Source: Acidovorax sp. Leaf191
Lineage (GTDB): Bacteria > Pseudomonadota > Gammaproteobacteria > Burkholderiales > Burkholderiaceae_C
NCBI RefSeq assembly: GCF_001424425.1
Contig: NZ_LMPT01000012.1
Coordinates: forward strand, 362,601-426,600
Reading direction: 5' to 3'
DNA length: 64,000 nucleotides
The stretch's first letter is position 1. Every line of letters begins with the position of its first letter. This document shows positions 35,117-43,767 of the stretch, one piece after another. The position numbers and the translations under genes are program-made. The notes beneath the pieces are model-generated. The model searched no databases, was not told where the DNA came from, and saw only the letters and a program-made list of their open reading frames with translations.

Positions 35117-37078
35117 GTGGGACCCTCATTCAACGAACAGTTCGACCAGCATGGCGTCTGGAGACGTGAATTCGCCCAGCAGCTCAAGCGGCTGGGCGAC
35201 TGGATGTCTTCGCATGACCTCATGGACTCGGCAGTGCGCGAGCGCCTGCACAGGCTGGAAGAACAGGTTCGCAGCGACAAGGTCATGGTGGCTTTTGTCG
35301 CGGAGTTCTCGCGTGGCAAGTCGGAGCTGATCAACGCCATCTTCTTTGCTGACTACGGTCGCCGCATCATGCCGGCCAGCGCCGGGCGCACCACCATGTG
35401 CCCCACCGAGCTTGGCTACGACGCGAGCGTGGTCCCCAGCCTGCGGTTGCTGCCCATCGAAACCCGCCTGCAGATGCAGAGTTTGGCGGAATGGCGCATG
35501 AAGCCTGAACGTTGGCACGAGATCCGGCTCGATGTCGGCAATGCCGACCAGATTGCGAAGGCCCTGGAAAAAGTGGCCGAAGTGCGCAAGGTCAGCCTGG
35601 ACAACGCCCGGGCGCTGGGTTTCTGGCACGACGACCTGGTCGACGAGAACCCCGTCCCGGACTCGCACGGTATGGTGGAAGTGCCCATGTGGCGGCACGC
35701 CATCATCAATATTCCGCATCCGCTGCTCAAGCAGGGCCTGGTCATCCTCGATACGCCGGGTTTGAATGCCGTGGGCGCCGAGCCAGAGCTGACCGTCAAC
35801 CTGATTCCCCAGGCCCATGCGGTGGTGTTCATCCTGAGTGCGGACACCGGCGTGACGCGGTCCGATCTGTCGATCTGGCGCGAGCACCTGGCCATCTCTG
35901 CCGACAGCATGGACGCCCGCCTGGTGGTCCTCAACAAGATCGACACCCTGTGGGACACGCTCAATTCCGCCGAGCAGGTGCAGGCCCAGATAGAACGCCA
36001 GTGCCAGACGTCTGCCGAGATGCTCGGTGTGCCGCTGGAAAGGGTGGTGCCAGTCTCCGCACAAAAGGGCCTGGTGGCCAAGATCACGGCCGACGACGTG
36101 TTGCTGGAAACCAGCGGCCTTCCCGTGCTGGAGGAGGCCCTGGCCAAGGGCATCATGGGCCAGCGGCAATCCATCTTGCGGTCGGCCGTGGCCCATGGCG
36201 TGGCCAATCTGCGCACCGAGACGTCGCGGGTCATCAACATCCGCCGGCGCGACCTGGATGACCAGATGGCCGAGCTGCGCAGCCTGCGCGGCAAGAACGC
36301 GTCGGTGATCGAGTCGATGCGCCAGCGTATCGAGCAGGAGCAGCGCGAATTCGACCTGAGCACCTCCAAGATCCAGGCCGTGCGGGCCGTGCACCTCAAG
36401 CTGCTGCGCGACGTGTTCCAGCAACTGGGTGCGAAGTCGCTCAAGGGCGAGTTGGCCGAGCTGGCACAGACGCTGCAGCAAAAAGGGCTCAAGCTGGGCG
36501 TCAAGAAGATCTACGTCCAGACCTTTGACAAGCTGCGCAGCACCATGGACAAGGCGCAGGCGTCCGGCACCGAGATCCAGGCCATGCTGGGCGGAACCTT
36601 CCGGCAACTGAATGCCGAATTCGGATTTTCGCTGCAGGTGCCGCCGCCGCCGCAGCTGGAGCACTTCACGCACGATCTTCACCAGATCGAGCAGAGCCAC
36701 CTGCAGTACCTGGGCATGGGCAATGCGCTGAAGCTGGCGCAGCCCGAATTTGCAGAGCGATTGGTGCGCGCGCTGGCCATGCGTTTGCGCACGGTCTATG
36801 AGTCCGCAGCCAATGACCTGGAACTGTGGAGCAAGTCGGCCACCGCGCAGCTGGATGCCCAACTGCGCGAGCGCCGCCGCAGCTTCGCCCGCCGCATGGA
36901 GGCAGTCGACCGCATACAGCAGGCTGCGAGCGGCTTGGTCGAGCGCATTTCCGAGATCGAAGCCGGCGAAGAAGAGCTGGGCCAACTGGAGCAAAAGCTC
37001 CACGAGTTGACCTCCAAGCTGGTCGCGCCTCCTGCCGTTGAAACCCTGGATGCCGACAAGCAACTCCTATCGGCATGA
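35117..37078 (+). CDS. Dynamin-like large GTPase
   Basis: The 653-residue protein has the G motifs of bacterial dynamin-like proteins: P-loop AEFSRGKSELINAI (about residues 60-74), a Thr-containing switch I near GRTTMCPTELG, DTPGLN for G3 and LNKID for G4. Long helices with coiled-coil character fill the second half (RQRIEQEQREFDLSTSKIQA). No membrane segment is obvious, so membrane contact would be peripheral. The GTG start at 35117 is supported by GGGAG at 35108-35112. The stop overlaps the mutY start (ATGA). Function is unproven; membrane remodelling or stress response is the family-level expectation. Confidence 0.85.
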   Translation: MGPSFNEQFDQHGVWRREFAQQLKRLGDWMSSHDLMDSAVRERLHRLEEQVRSDKVMVAFVAEFSRGKSELINAIFFADYGRRIMPASAGRTTMCPTELGYDASVVPSLRLLPIETRLQMQSLAEWRMKPERWHEIRLDVGNADQIAKALEKVAEVRKVSLDNARALGFWHDDLVDENPVPDSHGMVEVPMWRHAIINIPHPLLKQGLVILDTPGLNAVGAEPELTVNLIPQAHAVVFILSADTGVTRSDLSIWREHLAISADSMDARLVVLNKIDTLWDTLNSAEQVQAQIERQCQTSAEMLGVPLERVVPVSAQKGLVAKITADDVLLETSGLPVLEEALAKGIMGQRQSILRSAVAHGVANLRTETSRVINIRRRDLDDQMAELRSLRGKNASVIESMRQRIEQEQREFDLSTSKIQAVRAVHLKLLRDVFQQLGAKSLKGELAELAQTLQQKGLKLGVKKIYVQTFDKLRSTMDKAQASGTEIQAMLGGTFRQLNAEFGFSLQVPPPPQLEHFTHDLHQIEQSHLQYLGMGNALKLAQPEFAERLVRALAMRLRTVYESAANDLELWSKSATAQLDAQLRERRRSFARRMEAVDRIQQAASGLVERISEIEAGEEELGQLEQKLHELTSKLVAPPAVETLDADKQLLSA

Positions 37079-38145
37079 GTGAGGCAATGGGCGGCAGCGT
37101 CGCCGAGCGTGTGGTGGCCTGGCAGATGGCCAGTGGCCGCAATCATCTACCCTGGCAGCAGACCCGCGACCCCTACCGGGTGTGGCTGTCGGAGATCATG
37201 CTGCAGCAGACGCAGGTCAGCACGGTGCTGGACTACTACGCGCGTTTCCTGGCCCGCTTTCCTGATGTGGCGGCATTGGCTGCTGCGCCCCAGGACGAAG
37301 TCATGGGCCTGTGGAGCGGCCTGGGCTACTACACCCGCGCCCGCAACCTGCACCGCTGTGCGCAGCAGGTGGTGTCGGAGCATGGCGGGGCGTTTCCCCG
37401 CTCGGCGGAAGTGCTGGCCACCTTGCCTGGCATCGGCCGATCCACGGCTGGCGCCATCGCTGCCTTCTGCTTTTCGCAGCGGGTTCCGATCCTGGATGCC
37501 AACGTGCGCAGGGTGCTGACCCGGCTGTTGGGGTTCGACGCGGATCTGGCGTCGGCCCGCAATGAGAAGGTGCTGTGGGAGCATGCGCAGGCGCTGCTCC
37601 CGGTGCACGATCTTGAAAACGCCATGCCCCGCTACACGCAGGGGTTGATGGACCTGGGGGCCACGGTGTGCGTGCCCCGGGCGCCGCGCTGTGAGCTGTG
37701 CCCGCTGAACCACAGCTGTGTCGCGTTCAAGAAGGGTGACCCGGAGCGCTATCCGGTCAAGACGCGCAAGCTCTCGCGCCGCTCGGAGTCCTGGCAATTG
37801 CTGGTGCTCAGGAACCCGCAAGGGCAGGTATGGCTGCAACGGCGTCCTGGCACGGGCATATGGGCGGGCATGCACTGCGTCCCCATTTTTGAAGACAGCG
37901 CGTCGTTGCACCGGTGTGTGGAAACCTTGCCGTCTGCCTCCGGCCAGTCGGTGCAGGAGTTGCAGCCGTTTGTCCATGTGCTGACGCACCGCGACCTTCA
38001 CCTGCATCCCGTGCTGGTCACTGGCGTGGCCGCAGCCCAGCCGACGGAAGACGGCGAATGGCTGGGCGCCGGCCAATGGAGTTCTATCGGTCTGCCCGCG
38101 CCCATTCGCAAACTGCTGGACACGACCCAAGCGTCGTTGTGGTGA
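37075..38145 (+). CDS. mutY: A/G-specific adenine glycosylase
   Basis: MutY removes adenine mispaired with 8-oxoguanine. The 356-residue protein has the catalytic Glu in WLSEIMLQQTQV, the helix-hairpin-helix LPGIGRSTAGAIAAFCF with the Asp in ILDANVRRVLTR, and a 4Fe-4S cluster of C-x6-C-x2-C-x5-C (VCVPRAPRCELCPLNHSC). The C-terminal third is a Nudix-like domain for 8-oxoG recognition (QLLVLRNPQGQVWLQRRPGT). Translation is coupled to the GTPase gene by a four-base overlap. It converges with rapZ. Confidence 0.96.
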   Translation: MSEAMGGSVAERVVAWQMASGRNHLPWQQTRDPYRVWLSEIMLQQTQVSTVLDYYARFLARFPDVAALAAAPQDEVMGLWSGLGYYTRARNLHRCAQQVVSEHGGAFPRSAEVLATLPGIGRSTAGAIAAFCFSQRVPILDANVRRVLTRLLGFDADLASARNEKVLWEHAQALLPVHDLENAMPRYTQGLMDLGATVCVPRAPRCELCPLNHSCVAFKKGDPERYPVKTRKLSRRSESWQLLVLRNPQGQVWLQRRPGTGIWAGMHCVPIFEDSASLHRCVETLPSASGQSVQELQPFVHVLTHRDLHLHPVLVTGVAAAQPTEDGEWLGAGQWSSIGLPAPIRKLLDTTQASLW

Positions 38146-38183
38146 GGTCAGGGCTGGTGTGAGGAGGCCCGCGGCGCTGCGTT

Positions 38184-39047
38184 TCAGCGGCCATCCAGCT
38201 CACGGTGCCTGCGCAGGGCAGTCCATCGGTCGCTGAACATCTCCGCGAGCCGTTCCACCAGGTACACGGAGCGGTGCTGGCCCCCGGTGCAGCCGATGGC
38301 CACCGTCACATAGCTGCGGTGGTTGCGGTCCAGGAACTCCAGCCAATGGGCCAGGAACTGCTCGATGTGCGCCTGCATCAGCGAGACCTCCGTCTGCTGG
38401 CGCAAGAAGCGCGCGACAGGCTCATCCAGGCCCGTCAGGTCGCGCAGCGCAGGTTCGTAGTGCGGGTTGGGCAGCATCCGCACGTCAAACACATAGTCCG
38501 CATCCATCGGTATGCCGCGCTTGAATGCAAAGGACTGAAAGACCAGGGTCAGCTGGCCGTGTGTCGTGGTCATCAACCCCTTGACGTAGCTTTGCAGCTG
38601 CGACGACCGGATGGTGCTGGTGTCGATGACATGCGACTGGTCGCGCAACGCGGCCAGAAGCTCGCGCTCCTCTTCGATGATCTGCACCAGCGCCTTGCGG
38701 CCCTGCTGCAAGTCGGCATGCGACAGCGGGTGGCGGCGCCGCGTCTCCGAAAAGCGCCGCACCAGCGTGTCGATGGTGGCGTCCAGAAAGATGGATTGCA
38801 CCGACACGCCCTCGCTGCGCAGCCGGTTGAGCTCCTGCGGGACCTGGTGCAACGACGTGGCGCTGCGCACATCCATGGCGATGGCCAGGCGGTTGCCGTG
38901 GTGGCGGTGCTCCAGCGCGACGAAGGCGGGGAGCAGCTCCGGGGGCAGGTTGTCGACGCAGTAATACCCGGCGTCTTCCAGCGCGTGCAGGGCCACGGAC
39001 TTGCCGGAGCCGGACATGCCGGTGATCAGGACGATTTCCAGCGCCAT
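38184..39047 (-). CDS. rapZ: RNase adapter protein RapZ
   Basis: The 287-residue P-loop protein has Walker [15 protein letters not shown], an Asp-containing [24 protein letters not shown] segment (here quoted as [12 protein letters not shown]) and the C-terminal [20 protein letters not shown] motif. In enterobacteria RapZ delivers the GlmY/GlmZ small RNAs to RNase E and so controls amino-sugar synthesis; in betaproteobacteria its target is less clear. Its ATG overlaps the recN stop by one base (TGATG), making nadK-recN-rapZ an operon. The usual neighbour hprK or ptsN is absent. Confidence 0.93.
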   Translation of the reverse strand: MALEIVLITGMSGSGKSVALHALEDAGYYCVDNLPPELLPAFVALEHRHHGNRLAIAMDVRSATSLHQVPQELNRLRSEGVSVQSIFLDATIDTLVRRFSETRRRHPLSHADLQQGRKALVQIIEEERELLAALRDQSHVIDTSTIRSSQLQSYVKGLMTTTHGQLTLVFQSFAFKRGIPMDADYVFDVRMLPNPHYEPALRDLTGLDEPVARFLRQQTEVSLMQAHIEQFLAHWLEFLDRNHRSYVTVAIGCTGGQHRSVYLVERLAEMFSDRWTALRRHRELDGR

Positions 39048-40723
39048 CAGCGGGCCCTTTCCTGGGGCGCTGCGGCGCTTGCCAGGTCCAGCATCTCGCG
39101 GGCGTGATTCAGGGATGCATCGGTGGATTTTTCACCCCCGAGCATGCGCGCAATCTCCGCCACACGGGTTTTGCCCTGCACGGCGACCACCGAGCTCGTC
39201 GTTCCGTCCGGGCTCTTGCGCTTGGCGACCTTGAGGTGGTGGTGAGCGCAGGCAGCCACCTGCGGCAGGTGGGTGACGGCCAGCACCTGGCGATCGCTGC
39301 CCAGTTGCTGCATGAGCCGGCCCACGGTTTCGGCCACGGCCCCGCCCACACCCGAATCCACCTCATCAAAAATCAGCGTGGGTGCCAACCCGAGTTCACT
39401 GGTCGTCACGGAGATCGCCAGCGAGATCCGCGACAGCTCCCCGCCCGAGGCCACCTTGCCGATGGGCTTGGGCGTCATGCCGGGGTGCCCCGCCACCAGA
39501 AACACCACATCGTCGATGCCGTGGGACGAAGGCTCTGCCGATTTGCTCACGGAGACTTCGAACTTGCCGCCTTCCATGCCCAGTCCCTGCATGGCCTGGG
39601 TAATGGCCAGGGACAGCTTGGGAGCCGCCTTGGCCCGCCCCAGCGACAGGGCGCGGGCCGCCGCCTGGTAGGCCTTGGCGCTGGCGGCCTCGGCTGCTTC
39701 CAGGCGTTCCAGATCGGTTGCCGCATCCAGCTGCTGCATTTCGCCCTTCCAACCCCTGAGCAGGGCGGGCAGCTCGGTGGGCGTGCGCTTGTACCGGCGT
39801 GCGAGCGTCATCCACTGCGAAATGCGGGCGTCGAGCTCTGCCAGACGCTGCGGGTCGATTTCAGCGTGCCGCAGATACAGCTGCAGCGAATGGGCCACGT
39901 CGCTCGCCTGGGCGAGGCTCGAGGCCAGGATGTCGGCAAGGCTTGCGAACTCGGGCTCGATGTGTTCCTGCGCGTGCAGCAGGGCGTGCGCGCGGCCGAT
40001 GCCGGCGAGTGCGCCCGCATCGTCGTCCTGCAATGCATGCAGTGCGCCTTCGGCACCGTCCAGCAGTGCCTGGGCATGCGACAGACGCTTGTGCTGGGCG
40101 TCGAGTTCTTCCCATTCGCCATCGGCGGGCGCGAGCTTGTCCACCTCGCCGATCTGCCACTGCAGGCGTTCGCGCTCCTGCTGCAAATTGGCTTGGGACT
40201 GGCGGGCCTGCTCCAAGGTCTTCTGGTCGGCGCGCCACCGTGTCCAGCGCGCTGACGTGTCGTCGCTGCTGAGGCCTGCAAACGCATCCAGCAAGCCGCG
40301 CACGGAGTCGGGCCGGGTCAGGCTCTGCCAGGCGTGTTGGCCGTGGATGTCCAGCAGCAAGTCTCCGAGGGCGCGCAACTGCGCCGCCGTGGCGGGCGTG
40401 CCGTTGATCCAGGCGCGGCTCTTGCCCTGGACATCGATGGTGCGGCGCAAGAGCAACGGCCCATCGGTCTCGAAACCAGCATCTTCCAGCCAGGGCGCGA
40501 TATGGGCGGGGTTGTCGAACTCGGCGCAAAGGTCTGCCTTGGTGGCGCCCTCTCGCACCGTGCCGGCATCTGCGCGCGAGCCCAGCACCAGTTGCAGCGC
40601 GTCGATCAGTATGGACTTGCCTGCACCGGTCTCACCGGTCAGCACCGTGAACCCGGGGCTGAGCTCCAGCTCCAGCGACTCCACGATGACAAAGTCACGC
40701 AGGGTGATGCGTCGCAGCGCCAT
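39047..40723 (-). CDS. recN: DNA repair protein RecN
   Basis: RecN is an SMC-like ATPase acting in double-strand-break repair. The 558-residue protein has Walker [21 protein letters not shown] at the N-terminus, long coiled-coil arms in the middle ([20 protein letters not shown]), and the C-terminal signature [13 protein letters not shown] with Walker [14 protein letters not shown]. Only two bases separate it from nadK, and it overlaps rapZ. Confidence 0.96.
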   Translation of the reverse strand: MALRRITLRDFVIVESLELELSPGFTVLTGETGAGKSILIDALQLVLGSRADAGTVREGATKADLCAEFDNPAHIAPWLEDAGFETDGPLLLRRTIDVQGKSRAWINGTPATAAQLRALGDLLLDIHGQHAWQSLTRPDSVRGLLDAFAGLSSDDTSARWTRWRADQKTLEQARQSQANLQQERERLQWQIGEVDKLAPADGEWEELDAQHKRLSHAQALLDGAEGALHALQDDDAGALAGIGRAHALLHAQEHIEPEFASLADILASSLAQASDVAHSLQLYLRHAEIDPQRLAELDARISQWMTLARRYKRTPTELPALLRGWKGEMQQLDAATDLERLEAAEAASAKAYQAAARALSLGRAKAAPKLSLAITQAMQGLGMEGGKFEVSVSKSAEPSSHGIDDVVFLVAGHPGMTPKPIGKVASGGELSRISLAISVTTSELGLAPTLIFDEVDSGVGGAVAETVGRLMQQLGSDRQVLAVTHLPQVAACAHHHLKVAKRKSPDGTTSSVVAVQGKTRVAEIARMLGGEKSTDASLNHAREMLDLASAAAPQERAR

Positions 40724-40725
40724 GG

Positions 40726-41622
40726 TCAGGAGCCCCCTTCGTTCCAGCGCAGCTTCTTGCGCAGGGTGGCAAAGTAGTTCCAGCCCAACGGATGCAGAAA
40801 CCGCACGCAGTGCTCCGAGCGTTTGACCAAGATGCGGTCGCCGTGCAGCAGCGATGCCAGCGACTGCATGTCGAAGTTGGCGCTGACGTCCCGGCCGCTG
40901 ACCACCTCGACGGCCACCTCGGTGGCATCCGACAGCACGATGGGCCGGTTGGACAAGGTATGGGGCGCAATGGGCACGAGCACCCAGCCCGGAATGGAGG
41001 GGTGGAGCATCGGTCCGCCGGCAGACAGCGAATACGCCGTCGAGCCCGTGGGGGATGCAATGATGAGACCGTCGGCCCGCTGGTTGGCCACGAAGCGGCC
41101 ACCCACCTCCACACGCAGCTCCACCATGCCCGATGTGGCCCCCCGGTTGACGACAACGTCGTTCATCGCCAGGGCCTCGAACACCACCCGTTCATCGCGC
41201 ACCACCCTGGCGTGCATCAATGGCCTCAGGTCCTCCTCGTACTCGCCCCGCAGCATGGGGGCCAGCGTGGCCTGGTAGGCATCGAAAGGAATGTCGGTGA
41301 TGAACCCCAGGCGCCCCTGGTTGATGCCGATCAGCGGTGTGCCGAAGCGCGCCAGCCGGCGGCCGATGCCCAGCATGGTGCCGTCACCGCCCACGACCAG
41401 GCCCAGGTCGCACCGGGTGCCTATCTCGTCTACAGTCAGCGCTGGGTAGTGGGCCAGGCCCATGTTGCTGGCGGTCTCGGCCTCCAGGGCCACTTCGCAC
41501 CCCTGCTGCTCCAGGAAATGCGCGATACCTTCGAGCGCCTGGCGCGAGGTGTCGCCCGCAGAGCCCGCTGATGAAGCCTGGTACTTGCCGATAAGGGCGA
41601 CATGGCGGAAATTGGACGTCAT
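40726..41622 (-). CDS. nadK: NAD kinase
   Basis: NadK makes NADP from NAD. The 298-residue protein has the [11 protein letters not shown] motif, [10 protein letters not shown] and the substrate-binding [19 protein letters not shown] 41622 is used; a GTG one codon earlier is in frame. It is divergent from hrcA with 28 bases between the start codons, so both promoters must overlap. It is the first gene of nadK-recN-rapZ. Confidence 0.96.
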   Translation of the reverse strand: MTSNFRHVALIGKYQASSAGSAGDTSRQALEGIAHFLEQQGCEVALEAETASNMGLAHYPALTVDEIGTRCDLGLVVGGDGTMLGIGRRLARFGTPLIGINQGRLGFITDIPFDAYQATLAPMLRGEYEEDLRPLMHARVVRDERVVFEALAMNDVVVNRGATSGMVELRVEVGGRFVANQRADGLIIASPTGSTAYSLSAGGPMLHPSIPGWVLVPIAPHTLSNRPIVLSDATEVAVEVVSGRDVSANFDMQSLASLLHGDRILVKRSEHCVRFLHPLGWNYFATLRKKLRWNEGGS

Positions 41623-41650
41623 CACGAAATTACATCATTAAAATCCTTCC

Positions 41651-42655
41651 ATGCTCGATGACCGTGCCAAGTTGTTGCTTAAAGCCCTGGTCGAGCGCTA
41701 CATCGCCGACGGGCAGCCTGTGGGCTCAAGAACTTTGTCGCGCGCGTCAGGGCTGGACCTGTCGCCCGCCACCATCCGCAACGTGATGGCCGACTTGGAG
41801 GAACTGGGGCTGATTGCCAGCCCGCACACCTCGGCGGGGCGCATTCCCACTGCGCGAGGCTATCGGCTGTTCGTGGACACCATGCTCACCGTGCAGCGTG
41901 ACTCGTTCATGCCCGCGCAGCTGGCGCCGGAGCAGCCGCAGAAAGTGATCGCCAACGCGGCACAGCTGCTGTCCAACCTGTCGCAGTTTGTCGGCGTGGT
42001 CATGGCGCCCAGGCGCACCTCTGTTTTTCGGCACATCGAGTTTTTGAAGCTCTCAGAACGGCGCTTTCTGGTGATCATCGTGTCGCCGGAAGGGGACGTG
42101 CAAAACCGCGTGATCTTTACCGAGGTCGACTACTCCGCATCGCAGCTGATAGAGACATCGAACTTCCTGAATGCGCACTACGCCGGCCTGGCCATGGAGC
42201 AGGTGCGCGAGCGCCTGAAGTCGGAGGTGGATGCGCTGCGGGGCGAGATCGCATCGCTCATGCAGGCCGCGGTGAATGTGGGTTCCGAAGCCATGTCGGC
42301 GGCCCAGGACGAGGTCGTGATATCCGGCGAGCGCAACCTGCTGGCCGTGAGCGATTTTTCCAGCGACATGGGCAACCTGCGGCGGGCCTTCGATCTCTTC
42401 GAGCAAAAGACCCAGATCCTGCGCCTGCTGGACATCTCGAGCCAGGCCGAGGGCGTGCGGATCTACATCGGCGGCGAGAGCCATGTGGTGCCGTTCGAAG
42501 AGCTGTCGGTGGTCAGCTCTCCCTACGAAGTGGACGGCAAGGTGGTCGGCACGCTCGGCGTGATCGGCCCCACGCGCATGCCGTACGACCGGATGATCCA
42601 GATCGTGGACATCACCTCCAAGCTGGTATCCAACGCACTCAGCCACCGCAAGTAA
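41651..42655 (+). CDS. hrcA: Heat-inducible transcription repressor HrcA
   Basis: HrcA represses groE/dnaK-type operons by binding CIRCE operators. The 334-residue protein has the N-terminal winged helix ([36 protein letters not shown]) and the C-terminal GAF-like domain with VRIYIGGE and [20 protein letters not shown]. It is divergent from nadK, the common arrangement in this group. TAAAAT (41639-41644) stands six bases before the ATG, so the message may be leaderless. I see no CIRCE inverted repeat in the 28 bases upstream, so autoregulation is not evident. Confidence 0.96.
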   Translation: MLDDRAKLLLKALVERYIADGQPVGSRTLSRASGLDLSPATIRNVMADLEELGLIASPHTSAGRIPTARGYRLFVDTMLTVQRDSFMPAQLAPEQPQKVIANAAQLLSNLSQFVGVVMAPRRTSVFRHIEFLKLSERRFLVIIVSPEGDVQNRVIFTEVDYSASQLIETSNFLNAHYAGLAMEQVRERLKSEVDALRGEIASLMQAAVNVGSEAMSAAQDEVVISGERNLLAVSDFSSDMGNLRRAFDLFEQKTQILRLLDISSQAEGVRIYIGGESHVVPFEELSVVSSPYEVDGKVVGTLGVIGPTRMPYDRMIQIVDITSKLVSNALSHRK

Positions 42656-42709
42656 GCCCCTACAATACGGCGCTTGCCCCGTTGTGTATGCAGCGCAGGA
42701 GCATGGCTT

Positions 42710-42786
42710 GGGGCGTTAGCTCAGTTGGTTAGAGCAGAGGACTCATAATCCTTTGGTCGTTGGTTCAAGTCCAACACGCCCTACCA
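42710..42786 (+). tRNA. tRNA with anticodon CAT (tRNA-Met or tRNA-Ile2)
   Basis: The 77 bases with encoded CCA form a cloverleaf: acceptor GGGGCGT / ACGCCCT, D arm AGCTCAGTTGGTTAGAGCA, anticodon loop CTCATAA and T arm GTTGGTTCAAGTCCAAC. It is not the initiator, which would have three G-C pairs in the anticodon stem. The variable and T-arm sequence (TTGGTCGTTGGTTCAAGTCC) resembles bacterial tRNA-Ile2, whose C34 is changed to lysidine, more than elongator tRNA-Met. Automatic annotation would probably say Met. TACAAT at 42661-42666 is a -10 candidate. Confidence 0.9.
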
Positions 42787-43001
42787 CCACCATCCACCAT
42801 CGATGCGTGGGCGGTGTTTGCGGATCAAAGCCATTTTTCTTGCCGGCTTCAGCCCGTTTTCCTTTTGGACGTGCTGCAGTGCATTACAATCTCGGCTTGC
42901 GCTGAATTGTGCTTTTGTTGATGTGCTGCTAGCAGCAAGGGTCAACAAAAAATGATGATTTTCAAGGGTCGCCAAGAAATCATGCTATAATTCAAAGCTT
43001 A
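42787..43001. other. Spacer between the two tRNA genes, with a large palindrome
   Basis: These 215 AT-richer bases contain an inverted repeat (outer arms TTTTGTTGA 42913-42921 and TCAACAAAA 42942-42950, inner palindrome GCTGCTAGCAGC 42925-42936). They also hold the tRNA-Arg promoter with TATAAT at 42986-42991. The small open frame on the minus strand here is not credible as a gene. Confidence 0.5.
42961..42991 (+). promoter_or_regulatory. tRNA-Arg promoter
   Basis: A consensus -10 TATAAT (42986-42991) lies eleven bases before the mature tRNA 5' end. TTCAAG at 42961-42966 is a weak -35 with a 19-base spacer. Confidence 0.55.
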
Positions 43002-43078
43002 GCGGCTGTAGCTCAGCTGGATAGAGTACTTGGCTACGAACCAAGGGGTCGTGGGTTCGATTCCTGCCAGCCGCACCA
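43002..43078 (+). tRNA. tRNA-Arg (anticodon ACG)
   Basis: The 77 bases with encoded CCA have acceptor GCGGCTG / CAGCCGC and anticodon loop CTACGAA, giving ACG, whose A34 is normally changed to inosine to read CGU, CGC and CGA. The T arm is GTGGGTTCGATTCCTGC. An intrinsic terminator follows directly. Confidence 0.96.
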
Positions 43079-43084
43079 ATGTTT

Positions 43085-43116
43085 AAAGCCTGCAATCGCA
43101 AGATTGCAGGCTTTTT
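43085..43116 (+). terminator. Intrinsic terminator after tRNA-Arg
   Basis: A 13-bp stem AAAGCCTGCAATC-gcaa-GATTGCAGGCTTT runs into a T-run. It begins seven bases after the tRNA. Confidence 0.9.
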
Positions 43117-43156
43117 CATTTGTCCCAGTGTTTCTCGCTGACAGGGGAGATCTGCG

Positions 43157-43723
43157 ATGAGCAAGGCCTTTACCAAGGAAACCGATGCGTCCGATGAGGA
43201 CGAATTGGCGTTGCCAGCGCTGCCTGCTGGTGGCAAGAACTACATCACCCCGGCCGGCTATGCGCGGCTGCGGGACGAGTTGCTGGACCTGATCGACAAC
43301 GAGCGCCCTAAGGTCGTGGAGGCCGTGCACTGGGCGGCCAGCAACGGAGACCGGTCTGAAAACGGCGACTATCTCTACGGCAAAAAACGCTTGCGAGAGA
43401 TCGACCGGCGCATCCGCTTCCTCACCAAGCGGCTCGAGATTGCCGAGGTCGTGGACCCCAGCCTGCACGCAGGCAGCGATCAGGTGTTCTTTGGCGCCAC
43501 GGTCACCTACTTCGATGACGAAGGGGTGGAGCGCACGATCACCATCATGGGCATTGACGAGGCGGACAGCCGCGAGTCGCAGGTGAGCTGGATCTCTCCT
43601 GTGGCGCGCGCGCTCTTGAAAGCCCGGGTGGGCGACGAGGTGCAACTACCCACGCCGGGCGGTGTGCGAAGCCTGGAAGTGGTGGCAGTGCAGTACCCGT
43701 CGCGCACCGAACGCGCAGGCTGA
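43157..43723 (+). CDS. greB: Transcription elongation factor GreB
   Basis: GreB rescues backtracked RNA polymerase by stimulating transcript cleavage. The 188-residue protein has the N-terminal coiled coil with its acidic tip (ASNGDRSENGDYLYGKKRLR) and the C-terminal FKBP-like domain (VSWISPVARALLKARVGDEV). An N-terminal extension of about 25 acidic residues (KETDASDEDELALPALPAGG) precedes NYITPAGYARLRDEL. The ribosome site is AGGGGAG. It converges with spoT, with 44 bases between the stops. Confidence 0.95.
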   Translation: MSKAFTKETDASDEDELALPALPAGGKNYITPAGYARLRDELLDLIDNERPKVVEAVHWAASNGDRSENGDYLYGKKRLREIDRRIRFLTKRLEIAEVVDPSLHAGSDQVFFGATVTYFDDEGVERTITIMGIDEADSRESQVSWISPVARALLKARVGDEVQLPTPGGVRSLEVVAVQYPSRTERAG

Positions 43724-43767
43724 GCGGGGCTGCCGCAGACGCCGGGCCGGCCGACGCTGCTGGACGT

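Noticed and set aside
42781-42975. A 64-codon minus-strand open frame between the tRNA genes
   Set aside because: It overlaps the tRNA 3' end, has no ribosome site and lies over the palindrome and the tRNA-Arg promoter.
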